From NCBI GenBank assembly GCA_014801815.1, contig JAAVDM010000041.1, positions 1 through 43,850 of the forward strand: a DNA stretch of 43,850 nt. The letters are read 5' to 3'. The DNA comes from Bacteroides sp. GTDB lineage: Bacteria > Bacteroidota > Bacteroidia > Bacteroidales > Muribaculaceae. This document shows positions 36,201 to 43,323 of the stretch, piece after piece. Position 1 is the first letter of the stretch. Every line of letters starts with the position of its first letter. A model generated the notes under the pieces. It was given only the letters and a program-made list of their open reading frames with translations, was not told the origin of the DNA and did no database searches. A program made the translations under genes and the position numbers.

Positions 36201-37748
36201 GACCTTTATGTGAATGTAGACGGTTGGCAGAGAGAGTTTGTGAAGACAATCGATCTTGCAGAAGCTACTGACAAGACATCTTGGCATACAGATGTAACCG
36301 ACATCTCAAGATACGGAAACGCAAGCACACTGAGCTTCGATCTTGAGGCTCACGGAGACGTACTGAACGAGACAGTATGGCTTGACCGCATTCAAGTGCG
36401 TAATCTTCTTGACAAGGATCTTATAGTATCACTTGAAGCTAAGAAGACATATACTGCAGGAAAGGCAGGACAGGCAATCATCAAGGTAGACAACAACTCC
36501 CTGAACGAGGCAACCGGATACAAAGTGAATCTCTACGTTGATGGTAAACTTTCACATTCGATCGATGGCAAGACTATACCTGCACTCGGCTATATGAATT
36601 ATGAAATAGAAGTGATACCTGCCGTTAACGTCGGTGAATCGCTTGATTTGCGTGCTGAGATTGTATACGACGGCGATATGAATGTTGCCGACAATGTGGC
36701 TGAGAAGACCTCAAACGTGGTAGAATCAGTTCTTGAAGTCCCCACTGACCTGCGTGCCGAAGAAGTCACTGACGGTATCACCTTGACATGGAATGCTCCC
36801 GAGGTAGCTGACAAAGAGGTGACAGAAGGATTCGAGACCTATGACAACGGTGATCTTGTATTCGGTGACTGGAAGACCTACGACCTTGACAAAGGTCTTG
36901 CCTGCGGTATCAATAACCATCCGATACCTCATGAACAGGAGCCCTTCGCCTACATGGTATTCAATCCCGTAGAGAATAATCTCGACATTACAAAGGTGAC
37001 TATGTATGAGCCGATAGCCGATGACCAATATCTGATGTGTATGAAGGGTTACTATTCCTCATCACCTGGTAATGACGACTGGTTGATCTCTCCCGAACTG
37101 TCAGGCAATGCTCAGAGAATCTCTATGTTCCTGCGTAAGTATGGAGACTCCTACAGTGAGACATTCGAAATCTGGTATTCTCTTACCAATGATAATCTCG
37201 ATTCCTTCATCCTTCTTGAACAGGGAAGTGTAGATGATCCAGAATGGGATGAATACACCTACGACCTACCTGAGGGTACCAAGTACTTTGCATTCCGTTA
37301 CACGGCAATCAATGGTTTCTTTATCTTCCTCGATGAGATATCTTACCATCCCGTCGTACCTGAACTGACAGGTTATCGTATTTATCGTAACGGCGAGCTT
37401 TTGGTAACTCTGAGTACAACTGATACCACTTACTTTGTAGGTGACGACGATGCCTACAATTCCGACTACTTTGTGACAGCCGTCTACAAGCAAGGCGAGT
37501 CGATGCCTTCAAGTCATGTAAATGTATCAGGTGTGAATGTTATCGGAGCCGATGGTCGCAGTATTTTAGGTGGAGAAGGCGAAATCCTCATCACCGGTCT
37601 TGATAACGATGATGTGAAGATCTACACCGTTGATGGTAAGTGCATCGCCTCTTTCATTTCTGACGGTACCGAAAAGAGTGTAAAAGCTGACAAGGGCCAA
37701 TATGTAGTAAAAGTAGGCAGAAGTGCAGCAAAGGTTATTGTACGCTAA
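33261..37748 (+). CDS. giant exported multidomain choice-of-anchor-J / FN3 protein
   Basis: 1,495 residues with signal peptide MRQKFYFISATVALAGISVTWA. The order is: a beta-propeller-like part (to about residue 310, with DIYGIDANGVLRLYP), FN3-like domains, a choice-of-anchor J domain (NMPYFEDFENPDNFNLF, DDWLLTPRLNL), another FN3, a second J domain (LPYVETFNMAKYDNDGW), a CARDB-like domain (about 1055-1155), an FN3 domain carrying a third J domain (TEGFETYDNGDLVFGDW, NDDWLISPELSG), and a C-terminal domain (VKIYTVDGKCIASF, QYVVKVG, AKVIVR) of type IX style. It probably binds glycans or protein at the cell surface. It lies divergent from the TPR regulator and ends at a 35-bp hairpin. The exact role is unknown. 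Confidence 0.82.
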   Translation: MRQKFYFISATVALAGISVTWAAMQSIPQKAVPPVRDYSMMTPAHVGQSVEKMVFNNGTTTLDRNVSSNDVAKATAASNLVFGGALHFSSDWGDETHYGLYTFTSTPDGADNVELLSEYWFFQTGNATVIDNALHAVDYNQYDDILYVNYNKVDLATGEYVGWDSYEDLSMFPFDSDFDPLTGGAVGCFQKAGSTDIELAVVDYDTKYRRVICDLPDILYAVAVDSKGDIYGIDANGVLRLYPRSGGEPSEIMNTGLYPMYMQSATFDKDTDLMYWAFTDGDDSALYEIDPSSATISKIYDFNNREEFTCLYVKKPVNMKAPATPVSLTMNLDPQGGGTAEFTLPATNREGTALSGTIDYKVYANGELLATGSGAAGEEISCPVTAPLGDTLFRLVCSNSDGESYSTKVLQWVGDGVPEEVRTLNCKVEGNDVTITWDAPAGGVKGGYIDSEALTYTVTRYPDEKVVAENISAKTFSETLTPEQPVVIWYGVKATYKNNIGDETLTQKVPVGDAYNMPYFEDFENPDNFNLFTVIDSNDDGRVWMVGLHQGFNPTGFAFCNTNKFGLYGIEYSDDWLLTPRLNLSTDDVYVFKFKAWTMGSSEETMEVALGQGEEPTDASAYSIIIDPVRIQGSFEKPHLFSHTWIPEADGQYRIAFHGISGMNGTNFNIDELDVHSIGKAAAPAAGELTATGGAMGAKEVNVTFTAPTKNARGDESLKEITKAQLFHGDKLVNEWSNVKPGETLSYVDTDVELGSTDYSMVCYSSEGQGVPAEAKAFVGRDIPAKPVGFKAVDKGDYVELVWENPGAVGSNGGYVDDTAFSYEVYSVTAGMANPIFTNLKETSYTIEDTGTGNQSRTTFGVSAIDDGNLGNIAVSNIVILGAGHKLPYVETFNMAKYDNDGWLETGDTEYIPGEGFYEHIFYTDPEVSSDEGSTSIFWQPQLGFRNTIMSTGKILPGEKASNLCFILDRRATADCDVKIDLYVNVDGWQREFVKTIDLAEATDKTSWHTDVTDISRYGNASTLSFDLEAHGDVLNETVWLDRIQVRNLLDKDLIVSLEAKKTYTAGKAGQAIIKVDNNSLNEATGYKVNLYVDGKLSHSIDGKTIPALGYMNYEIEVIPAVNVGESLDLRAEIVYDGDMNVADNVAEKTSNVVESVLEVPTDLRAEEVTDGITLTWNAPEVADKEVTEGFETYDNGDLVFGDWKTYDLDKGLACGINNHPIPHEQEPFAYMVFNPVENNLDITKVTMYEPIADDQYLMCMKGYYSSSPGNDDWLISPELSGNAQRISMFLRKYGDSYSETFEIWYSLTNDNLDSFILLEQGSVDDPEWDEYTYDLPEGTKYFAFRYTAINGFFIFLDEISYHPVVPELTGYRIYRNGELLVTLSTTDTTYFVGDDDAYNSDYFVTAVYKQGESMPSSHVNVSGVNVIGADGRSILGGEGEILITGLDNDDVKIYTVDGKCIASFISDGTEKSVKADKGQYVVKVGRSAAKVIVR

Positions 37749-37806
37749 CGAAATGGCACGAGATTTTTAAAAGCTGCTTAGATAATTTGTAATGACATTT
37801 TAATTT

Positions 37807-37885
37807 AAACATACCCTATAAACACGGTTATGGCACCGACTGAAGGTAGCAGTCGGTGCCATAACCGTGTTTATAGGGTATGTTT
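37807..37885. terminator. very long perfect hairpin between convergent genes
   Basis: Arms of 35 bases (37807-37841 and 37851-37885) pair perfectly around a 9-base loop. The right arm ends one base before the recA stop codon on the other strand. It is placed to terminate both the surface-protein gene and recA. Confidence 0.8.
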
Positions 37886-37886
37886 A

Positions 37887-39098
37887 TCAGTCCTCGATGT
37901 CGACATCGAAATCATCGCCGAAGGGGTCATCGCTGTCCTCACGTCGAGTGTCGCCGAAATCTGCATCATCGGGCATTTCATCAGAATCATCATCTTCACT
38001 ATCGCTGCGGACGGTAGTCTTGGGAACAAACGTACCGGGACGTGATGTGCGGGCAGCCTCACGCTCGGCATCGAGAGTGGCAATGATTTTCTCCTTGAGT
38101 TCCTCAGCTAATTCAGGATTGTCGGCTATGACACGCTTCACGGCATCACGACCCTGACCGAGCTTGTTACCGTTGTATGAGAACCATGCACCTGACTTCT
38201 TGACGATGTCATGTTCTACGGCAAGATCAATAATTTCACCGGCCTGTGAGATACCCTCACCGAACAGAATCTCAAACTCTGCCTTCATGAACGGGGGAGC
38301 CACCTTGTTCTTGACTACTTTGACTTTGGCTACACGTCCTATCGAGACATCACCGTCCTTGATAAACGATGAGGGACGTATCTCAATACGTACCGACGAA
38401 TAGAACTTGAGGGCATTACCACCGGTTGTAGTTTCGGGATTACCGAACATCACACCGATCTTCTCACGTATCTGGTTGATGAAGATACAGCATGTGCGAG
38501 TACGGGAGATACTACCGGTGAGTTTACGCATGGCCTGTGACATCAGACGGGCATGAAGACCTACATTCTTGTCACCCATCTCACCCTCTATCTCGGCTTT
38601 GGGAGTCAGAGCAGCCACAGAGTCAATGACCAGCACGTCGATAGCGCCGGAGTTGATGAGCTGTTCGGCTATATCAAGCGCCTGTTCGCCGTTGTCAGGC
38701 TGTGCTATATACAGATTGTTGACGTCAACACCAAGTTTCTCGGCATAGAAACGGTCAAAGGCATGTTCGGCATCGATTATGGCGCATATACCGCCCTTCT
38801 TCTGAGCCTCAGCTATGACATGTATGGCCAGAGTGGTTTTACCCGACGATTCGGGACCATATATCTCGGTGATACGGCCACGAGGAACACCACCCACACC
38901 TAAGGCATAGTCAAGTCCGATCGAACCGGTCGAGATAGTCTCGATATCCTGCACTGCGTCGTCGCCGAGACGCATAACCGTGCCCGAACCGAAGTCCTTC
39001 TCCAAATGAGCCATCGTCATGCTCAGAGCCTTGCGCTTCTCTTCTATGTCGTTTATACGGCCGCCAGCAGGCTTGGCAGTGGTTTTCTTCTTTGCCAT
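37887..39098 (-). CDS. recA: recombinase RecA with long acidic tail
   Basis: 403 residues, about 50 more than E. coli RecA. It forms filaments on single-stranded DNA, carries out strand exchange and triggers the SOS response. Visible are the N-terminal [17 protein letters not shown], Walker [10 protein letters not shown] (residues 81-89), the IDAEHAFD segment, Walker [16 protein letters not shown], the L2 region [20 protein letters not shown], and [10 protein letters not shown]. The last 39 residues contain 21 Asp/Glu, an unusually long acidic tail. The C-terminal tail of RecA is known to dampen DNA binding in E. coli. A -7 element is at 39190-39197. Confidence 0.97.
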   Translation of the reverse strand: MAKKKTTAKPAGGRINDIEEKRKALSMTMAHLEKDFGSGTVMRLGDDAVQDIETISTGSIGLDYALGVGGVPRGRITEIYGPESSGKTTLAIHVIAEAQKKGGICAIIDAEHAFDRFYAEKLGVDVNNLYIAQPDNGEQALDIAEQLINSGAIDVLVIDSVAALTPKAEIEGEMGDKNVGLHARLMSQAMRKLTGSISRTRTCCIFINQIREKIGVMFGNPETTTGGNALKFYSSVRIEIRPSSFIKDGDVSIGRVAKVKVVKNKVAPPFMKAEFEILFGEGISQAGEIIDLAVEHDIVKKSGAWFSYNGNKLGQGRDAVKRVIADNPELAEELKEKIIATLDAEREAARTSRPGTFVPKTTVRSDSEDDDSDEMPDDADFGDTRREDSDDPFGDDFDVDIED

Positions 39099-39189
39099 TG
39101 TATATATAGTTTTAGTTATTGTTCAGATTGTTATTTTTCAGGTGAGAGATATAGTCTAAAAGACACATATCACGCTGTTTTCAGTACTG

Positions 39190-39197
39190 CAAAGTTA
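39190..39197 (-). promoter_or_regulatory. -7 element of the recA promoter
   Basis: On the minus strand this reads TAACTTTG, about 92 bases before the recA ATG. No -33 TTTG at the usual distance and no obvious LexA box could be found by eye. Confidence 0.5.
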
Positions 39198-39365
39198 CTA
39201 TAAAAACAACCTAAATCCTAATTTTTCAACAATTTATATTCTTAATATTTCTTAACAAATACATTTATACTGCCATAATATTGCAGTAAAAGACAGTATA
39301 AAAGAGCCGAAATGACTGTGCCTCTTTCTGAAAAAGAGAGCCGGTTTCGTTCCGGAAAATTTCAG

Positions 39366-40769
39366 TTACTGCTCATCGGCAAACATGGGATCCCATGCCG
39401 GAAGCAACTGAGGTGTCTGGGTGAGTATCTCTTTCACACGGGGTGTGATATGCTTCTTATCCACCACAAGGCGGAACATATATTCGTCAAACCAGCGATC
39501 GGTCATGACAAGATGACCGCCGTTGGCACCATCTCCCCAGCTGTTCTCGACCATCCATTTCTGCGGCTTGCCGGCATCGTCAAGGTCAACGGCCACAAGT
39601 GTCATGGCGTGTGACGAAGCACTGTCGAAGGTACGTATACGGTCGGCTTTATCCATGCCGAAAGTAGTGCCGAACAGTGAGTCATAGTCATAATTGTCAA
39701 TATCGAGCAGACCTCGGTCACGATCAAGGAATTTATTCACATCACATGAGAAATACATCATCGTGCTATCCTGCAACGAACGCACTGCCATCTGCTTGAT
39801 GTCTTCAGTGGGCAGGTTGACATAGATCCAATTGGAACCGTCATAAGTGTGGCGGGAGAAGTCTATTTCGTACAGACGGTAATAAGGACGACTCGGGTCA
39901 TTCATCAGCATCACATAGTTGGCGCGCAGGTCATCACCGCACATATCGGCATAGAACTTCTGCGGCGTTGTATTGACACGTTCCACAAAGTTGCCTTTGG
40001 AGTCTTTACGCACCCATGTGAAATTTGTAGGTGGTTCGCCGAGAGCGGCACTGAGCATACTGTAGACAGTGGTGAGCATCTCCTCCTTACGTCCGGAGAG
40101 CTGTTCGGCTGAAGTGCCTGATGCGGCACTGCGGCGCAATTCAAGACCGTATTCACGCAGTTTACGTTTCAGTAGACGGTTGAGTTTGGCAGTAGACGAC
40201 GAACTCACTGTCTCGACCATTGCGTTCTTAGGTACCACGCCGTATTTCATTACATTGTCGGCAAAGCCGGTGTACTGCCCGCCATCACTCAGAGGGTTCC
40301 TGAACAGCCATTCCACCATCTTATCATCATCGGGGGCGGAAGCCGTGTCTATGATACCCTGAAGGAAGAGATTCGACTTTTCAAGTTGGTCATAGAAGAA
40401 GTTATAAGCCTGCGATAATTCGAGTTTCTGTAGGTCATGTTCAGACATCATACGCGAACGCAACACATTGAGTCCGGTAAAGAGCCAACAGCGTCCCGAT
40501 GATTTCTGGTCGGTTATGCCTTTGCTGGCCACACGGTGCGAAAAATGGTCGTCGAAACCGTTACGGTTGGAGGCTGAATAAGCCAGTTTGTCAATATCGT
40601 TATTGGTCAGTGCGTTACGTATAGCTCGCGAAGCCACATCATCGGGTTGCGCACTGCGTATGCGCTGCAGTGTTTCGGCTGAAATACCGTTAGGTCGTTG
40701 GGGTGTCTCGTAGGCTCCGGCTGTAAGAGTCATAGCTGACAGAGCTAACAGAGTGAAAATCTTATTCAT
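39366..40769 (-). CDS. exported C1B cysteine peptidase (bleomycin hydrolase type)
   Basis: 467 residues with signal peptide MNKIFTLLALSAMTLTAGA. The active site is complete: Gln88 and Cys94 in DQKSSGRCWLF, His in ASSHAMTLVAVD, Asn in ENSWGD. The KLELSQAYNFFYDQLEKSN and DGGQYTGFADNVMKYGVVPK segments are classic PepC/bleomycin-hydrolase features. It is closer to canonical PepC than the copy at 28562-29794. Export suggests peptide processing outside the cytoplasm. A -7 element (CAAAGTTA, plus strand 40814-40821) lies 45 bases upstream. Confidence 0.93.
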   Translation of the reverse strand: MNKIFTLLALSAMTLTAGAYETPQRPNGISAETLQRIRSAQPDDVASRAIRNALTNNDIDKLAYSASNRNGFDDHFSHRVASKGITDQKSSGRCWLFTGLNVLRSRMMSEHDLQKLELSQAYNFFYDQLEKSNLFLQGIIDTASAPDDDKMVEWLFRNPLSDGGQYTGFADNVMKYGVVPKNAMVETVSSSSTAKLNRLLKRKLREYGLELRRSAASGTSAEQLSGRKEEMLTTVYSMLSAALGEPPTNFTWVRKDSKGNFVERVNTTPQKFYADMCGDDLRANYVMLMNDPSRPYYRLYEIDFSRHTYDGSNWIYVNLPTEDIKQMAVRSLQDSTMMYFSCDVNKFLDRDRGLLDIDNYDYDSLFGTTFGMDKADRIRTFDSASSHAMTLVAVDLDDAGKPQKWMVENSWGDGANGGHLVMTDRWFDEYMFRLVVDKKHITPRVKEILTQTPQLLPAWDPMFADEQ

Positions 40770-40813
40770 TCAGAAAGGTATTATGTTTGTGAATTATCAA
40801 AGTTTTGAAACCT

Positions 40814-40821
40814 CAAAGTTA
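40814..40821 (-). promoter_or_regulatory. -7 element of the peptidase promoter
   Basis: On the minus strand this reads TAACTTTG, 45 bases before the ATG at 40769. It sits just downstream, in the direction of transcription, of the terminator hairpin of the preceding gene. Confidence 0.5.
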
Positions 40822-40833
40822 ATGTAAAAAACG

Positions 40834-40874
40834 AAAAAAGAGCCGTTCCGCATATCACGAAACGACTCTTTTTT
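40834..40874 (-). terminator. hairpin terminator after the OmpA/TPR lipoprotein gene
   Basis: AAAAAAGAGCCGTT (40834-40847) pairs with AACGACTCTTTTTT (40861-40874), with one C-A mismatch. On the minus strand the hairpin ends in a T run. It lies 50 bases past the stop at 40924. Confidence 0.75.
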
Positions 40875-40923
40875 ACTTGTCTGCCGCTTTTACTCAAGCC
40901 GACAGACTCTTATAGCTTACAAA

Positions 40924-42606
40924 TCAGATTGCACTGAGATTGAAGTTAGCAAACTCAAGGTCTTTCTGAGCACGGCTCTTCAGACTCGGGTCAAGTGAGA
41001 TAGCCTTGCTGAGGTTTGCAGTCACCTGAGTCTGATTGTTGGTGCGGGCAGCTACGATAGCCATGAGATAGTAAGTAGTGGCGTTAGGATTAGCTACGGC
41101 AGCCAGAGTGTTCTGAGCCTTAGAATAGTCTTTGGCGAGAATCTGACCGAGAGCGGCATTGTTGCTCTTGGTGTTGCCGAAAGCGTTGTTAGCCTTGGTC
41201 ACCTCACCCTGTGTCAGATAGTAAACGCCGAGAGCGTCGCTTGCCTCGGGCACACCGGCAGCGGCACCGATAAGTTCGTTAGCCTTGCGGTAGTCGCCGT
41301 TAAGCAGAGAGATAAGACCGAGGTTCATATCCACTTCCTTGCTGTTGGGAGCAAGACGAGAAGCCTTCTCGAAGTCAGCCTTGGCAGCAGTATAGTCACC
41401 GGCTTCGTACTCAGTCATACCGAGATTGTTGAAAGTACGGTAGTCGTTGGGATAAAGCTCAGAAGCCTTCTTGTAAACCTGCATCTTGCGGGCATTGTCA
41501 TTGGTAAGTGTGGCTACGTAGAGGATTTCGTCAACAGTGAGTTTCGACGGGTTGGTGTCGAAAAGCTGAATCAGTTCCTCATTGCTCTTACCGATAGTGT
41601 TGATTGAAGCCATGATGCGTGAGTAACGCAGCTGAGGCAGAATCTGGTCAGCCAGTTCGCTGAATACTGAGGCAAGATTACGTATTTCACGCTCACGCTC
41701 TTCGGGGTCTTTATACATCGAAAGCACACCGAGGATAAGGTCCTTATCCTGTATGTTGCTCTTCTGTACCAGCTTCTGGAAACCTTCCCAGTCTTCGGGA
41801 GTAAACGAAGAAGTCAGTTCGCCGAACTCGGTGATTTTGTCCTTCTTCAGCTGATTTTCCATATAGTTGGTGGTCACAGTCTCACGACGCTCGGCAAGTT
41901 CGGTGTTGAAAGCAAGCGAACCGTCGGGCGATGCGTAAGAATGAATTGTGATACCGGCTATCTCTTTGTTAGGTGCGGCGTTAGCCTCAAGCAGCTCCTT
42001 GTTGAGGTCGATATAGTCAGAGGCGGCTGTCTGAGCCGGACGAATCACTGCCTGATTGATGAGGAAGTGAATATCGGCGCTGTACTGGTCATTGATGACA
42101 CGCTGGAACTTGTCAGCAGCTACGGCGGGAGTAATTGTAGCGGCACTTGCAAGTGTCGAGGTAGCTACAACACCATTTCCGACCTTGACACGCGGCAGAC
42201 CGTAAAGTTTACCGTTCTGGTCCACCTGAAAGTCAAGATAGAGGTCAGACTGCTCCATTTCGGGCTTATACTCTACATTGAAGGGGATAGTGACGTTACC
42301 GCCGTTCTTGTAACCTACCACCTGACCGTTGGCACGTACATTCTCACCCTGGATAGTAACGGGAGTACCTGCCGACTCACCGCCCTGATACACAAGCACC
42401 GGAGTAGTTACGACCTTAGCATTCTTCACCATGAACTTAGCCGGCAGATTACCGGTAATAGTAGCCGGCACATTCATACCTACCGTCTCAAGTGGAGTGG
42501 GATTGGTCGAGAAGTAGTCGCTCTGAAACTGGCCCAGTTTCTTGGAACAGCCTGTCATACCGACAGCAGCCACACCTAAGGCCAGAAAATACACTTTCTT
42601 GTTCAT
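40924..42606 (-). CDS. OmpA-like/TPR outer-membrane lipoprotein
   Basis: 560 residues with lipobox GMTGC (Cys20). The first 150 residues are beta-rich and unrecognised (GNLPAKFMVKNAKVVTTPVL). An OmpA-C-like domain follows at about 175-255 (ADIHFLINQAVIRPAQ, then ITIHSYASPDG and NTELAERRETV), which usually binds peptidoglycan. The C-terminal part is a TPR array (YRTFNNLGMTEYEAGDYTAA, VDMNLGLISLLNGDYRKA). The design suggests a scaffold linking the outer membrane to the cell wall; similar TPR lipoproteins are known in Porphyromonas. A hairpin lies in its 5' leader, and a terminator follows. Confidence 0.85.
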   Translation of the reverse strand: MNKKVYFLALGVAAVGMTGCSKKLGQFQSDYFSTNPTPLETVGMNVPATITGNLPAKFMVKNAKVVTTPVLVYQGGESAGTPVTIQGENVRANGQVVGYKNGGNVTIPFNVEYKPEMEQSDLYLDFQVDQNGKLYGLPRVKVGNGVVATSTLASAATITPAVAADKFQRVINDQYSADIHFLINQAVIRPAQTAASDYIDLNKELLEANAAPNKEIAGITIHSYASPDGSLAFNTELAERRETVTTNYMENQLKKDKITEFGELTSSFTPEDWEGFQKLVQKSNIQDKDLILGVLSMYKDPEEREREIRNLASVFSELADQILPQLRYSRIMASINTIGKSNEELIQLFDTNPSKLTVDEILYVATLTNDNARKMQVYKKASELYPNDYRTFNNLGMTEYEAGDYTAAKADFEKASRLAPNSKEVDMNLGLISLLNGDYRKANELIGAAAGVPEASDALGVYYLTQGEVTKANNAFGNTKSNNAALGQILAKDYSKAQNTLAAVANPNATTYYLMAIVAARTNNQTQVTANLSKAISLDPSLKSRAQKDLEFANFNLSAI

Positions 42607-42663
42607 AACCTTAATCGATTAATATATAATAAAATAATGCTATTCTAACGTACGTTCTGTTCA

Positions 42664-42702
42664 GTACGGCCAACCCTTTTGCTCCTTAGCCGGGTTCCGT
42701 AC
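42664..42702 (-). promoter_or_regulatory. leader hairpin upstream of the OmpA/TPR gene
   Basis: GTACGG plus AACCC (42664-42676, with a CC bulge) pairs with GGGTTCCGTAC (42692-42702), giving an 11-bp stem and 15-base loop. A possible, imperfect -7 element (minus TAACTTTA) lies just upstream near 42718-42725, so the hairpin would be in the 5' leader. Confidence 0.4.
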
Positions 42703-42725
42703 CCCAATATGGGCGTGTAAAGTTA

Positions 42726-43116
42726 ATGATAAATTGAAACATGAGCGTTATTTTTTAGCAAAATTTCATCTTTCTGTATCTATCCAATACTCTTCTTTCA
42801 CCTCATATCCTTTTATTCTTCTACTTATATTTCCTACCCTTCTCATTTATCCTTCTATTTCTCACTCTATTCACTCATTTTCACTCTATTCATTCTGCAA
42901 ATGAACTTAACTTCTGTAGATAAATCCAGTTTAATCCGCTCATTATCTCCCACAAATCTCCTACCCTCTTTCTTTTATCCTCCTACCACCTTTTATTCCC
43001 TTTACTTTCATAATTCTCATCCACTTCTCAACATCTTAATTTTATCACAAAATCAGCTAAAAATCAACTTCCTAAGTAAATTCATCAAAAAAAAATGTAA
43101 AAAAAACACTAAAATA
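42726..43116. other. gene-free spacer with a strongly pyrimidine-rich plus strand
   Basis: About 42770-43050 is mostly C and T on the plus strand. TCACTCTATTCA occurs twice within 35 bases near 42860-42895. An 80-codon frame at 42901-43143 reflects the base composition and has no family features, so I do not call it a gene. Confidence 0.5.
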
Positions 43117-43148
43117 TTTGGCAGTTACTCAGAAAAGCCGTAACTTTG
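43117..43148 (+). promoter_or_regulatory. tRNA-Lys promoter
   Basis: TTTG at 43117-43120, 20 bases, then TAACTTTG at 43141-43148, a near-ideal Bacteroidetes promoter 43 bases before the tRNA. Confidence 0.75.
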
Positions 43149-43191
43149 CACTCGCAAAACGGAACCAACATCGTCAAGCAAATACATACCT

Positions 43192-43264
43192 GACTCCGTG
43201 GCTCAGTTGGTAGAGCAAATGACTCTTAATCATTGGGTCGTGGGTTCGAGCCCCACCGGGGTCA
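43192..43264 (+). tRNA. tRNA-Lys (anticodon CTT)
   Basis: 73 bases form a full cloverleaf: acceptor GACTCCG with CGGGGTC (one T-G pair), D arm GCTC/GAGC, anticodon stem AATGA/TCATT with loop CTCTTAA (anticodon CTT), T arm GTGGG TTCGAGC CCCAC, and discriminator A. CCA is not encoded, as is usual in Bacteroidales. Confidence 0.97.
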
Positions 43265-43290
43265 CTTAACAAAGCGGCAGAATGCCGCAG

Positions 43291-43323
43291 ATCGCTGAAA
43301 CTAAGACAGTTTCAGCGATTTTT
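43291..43323 (+). terminator. terminator after tRNA-Lys
   Basis: A perfect 12-bp stem (43291-43302 with 43308-43319) and 5-base loop are followed by TTTT. A smaller GCGGCA/TGCCGC hairpin lies just upstream (43274-43288). Confidence 0.8.

Noticed and set aside
42901..43143. An 80-residue open frame on the plus strand
   Set aside because: It is made of pyrimidine-rich composition, shows no family pattern, and overlaps the tRNA promoter.
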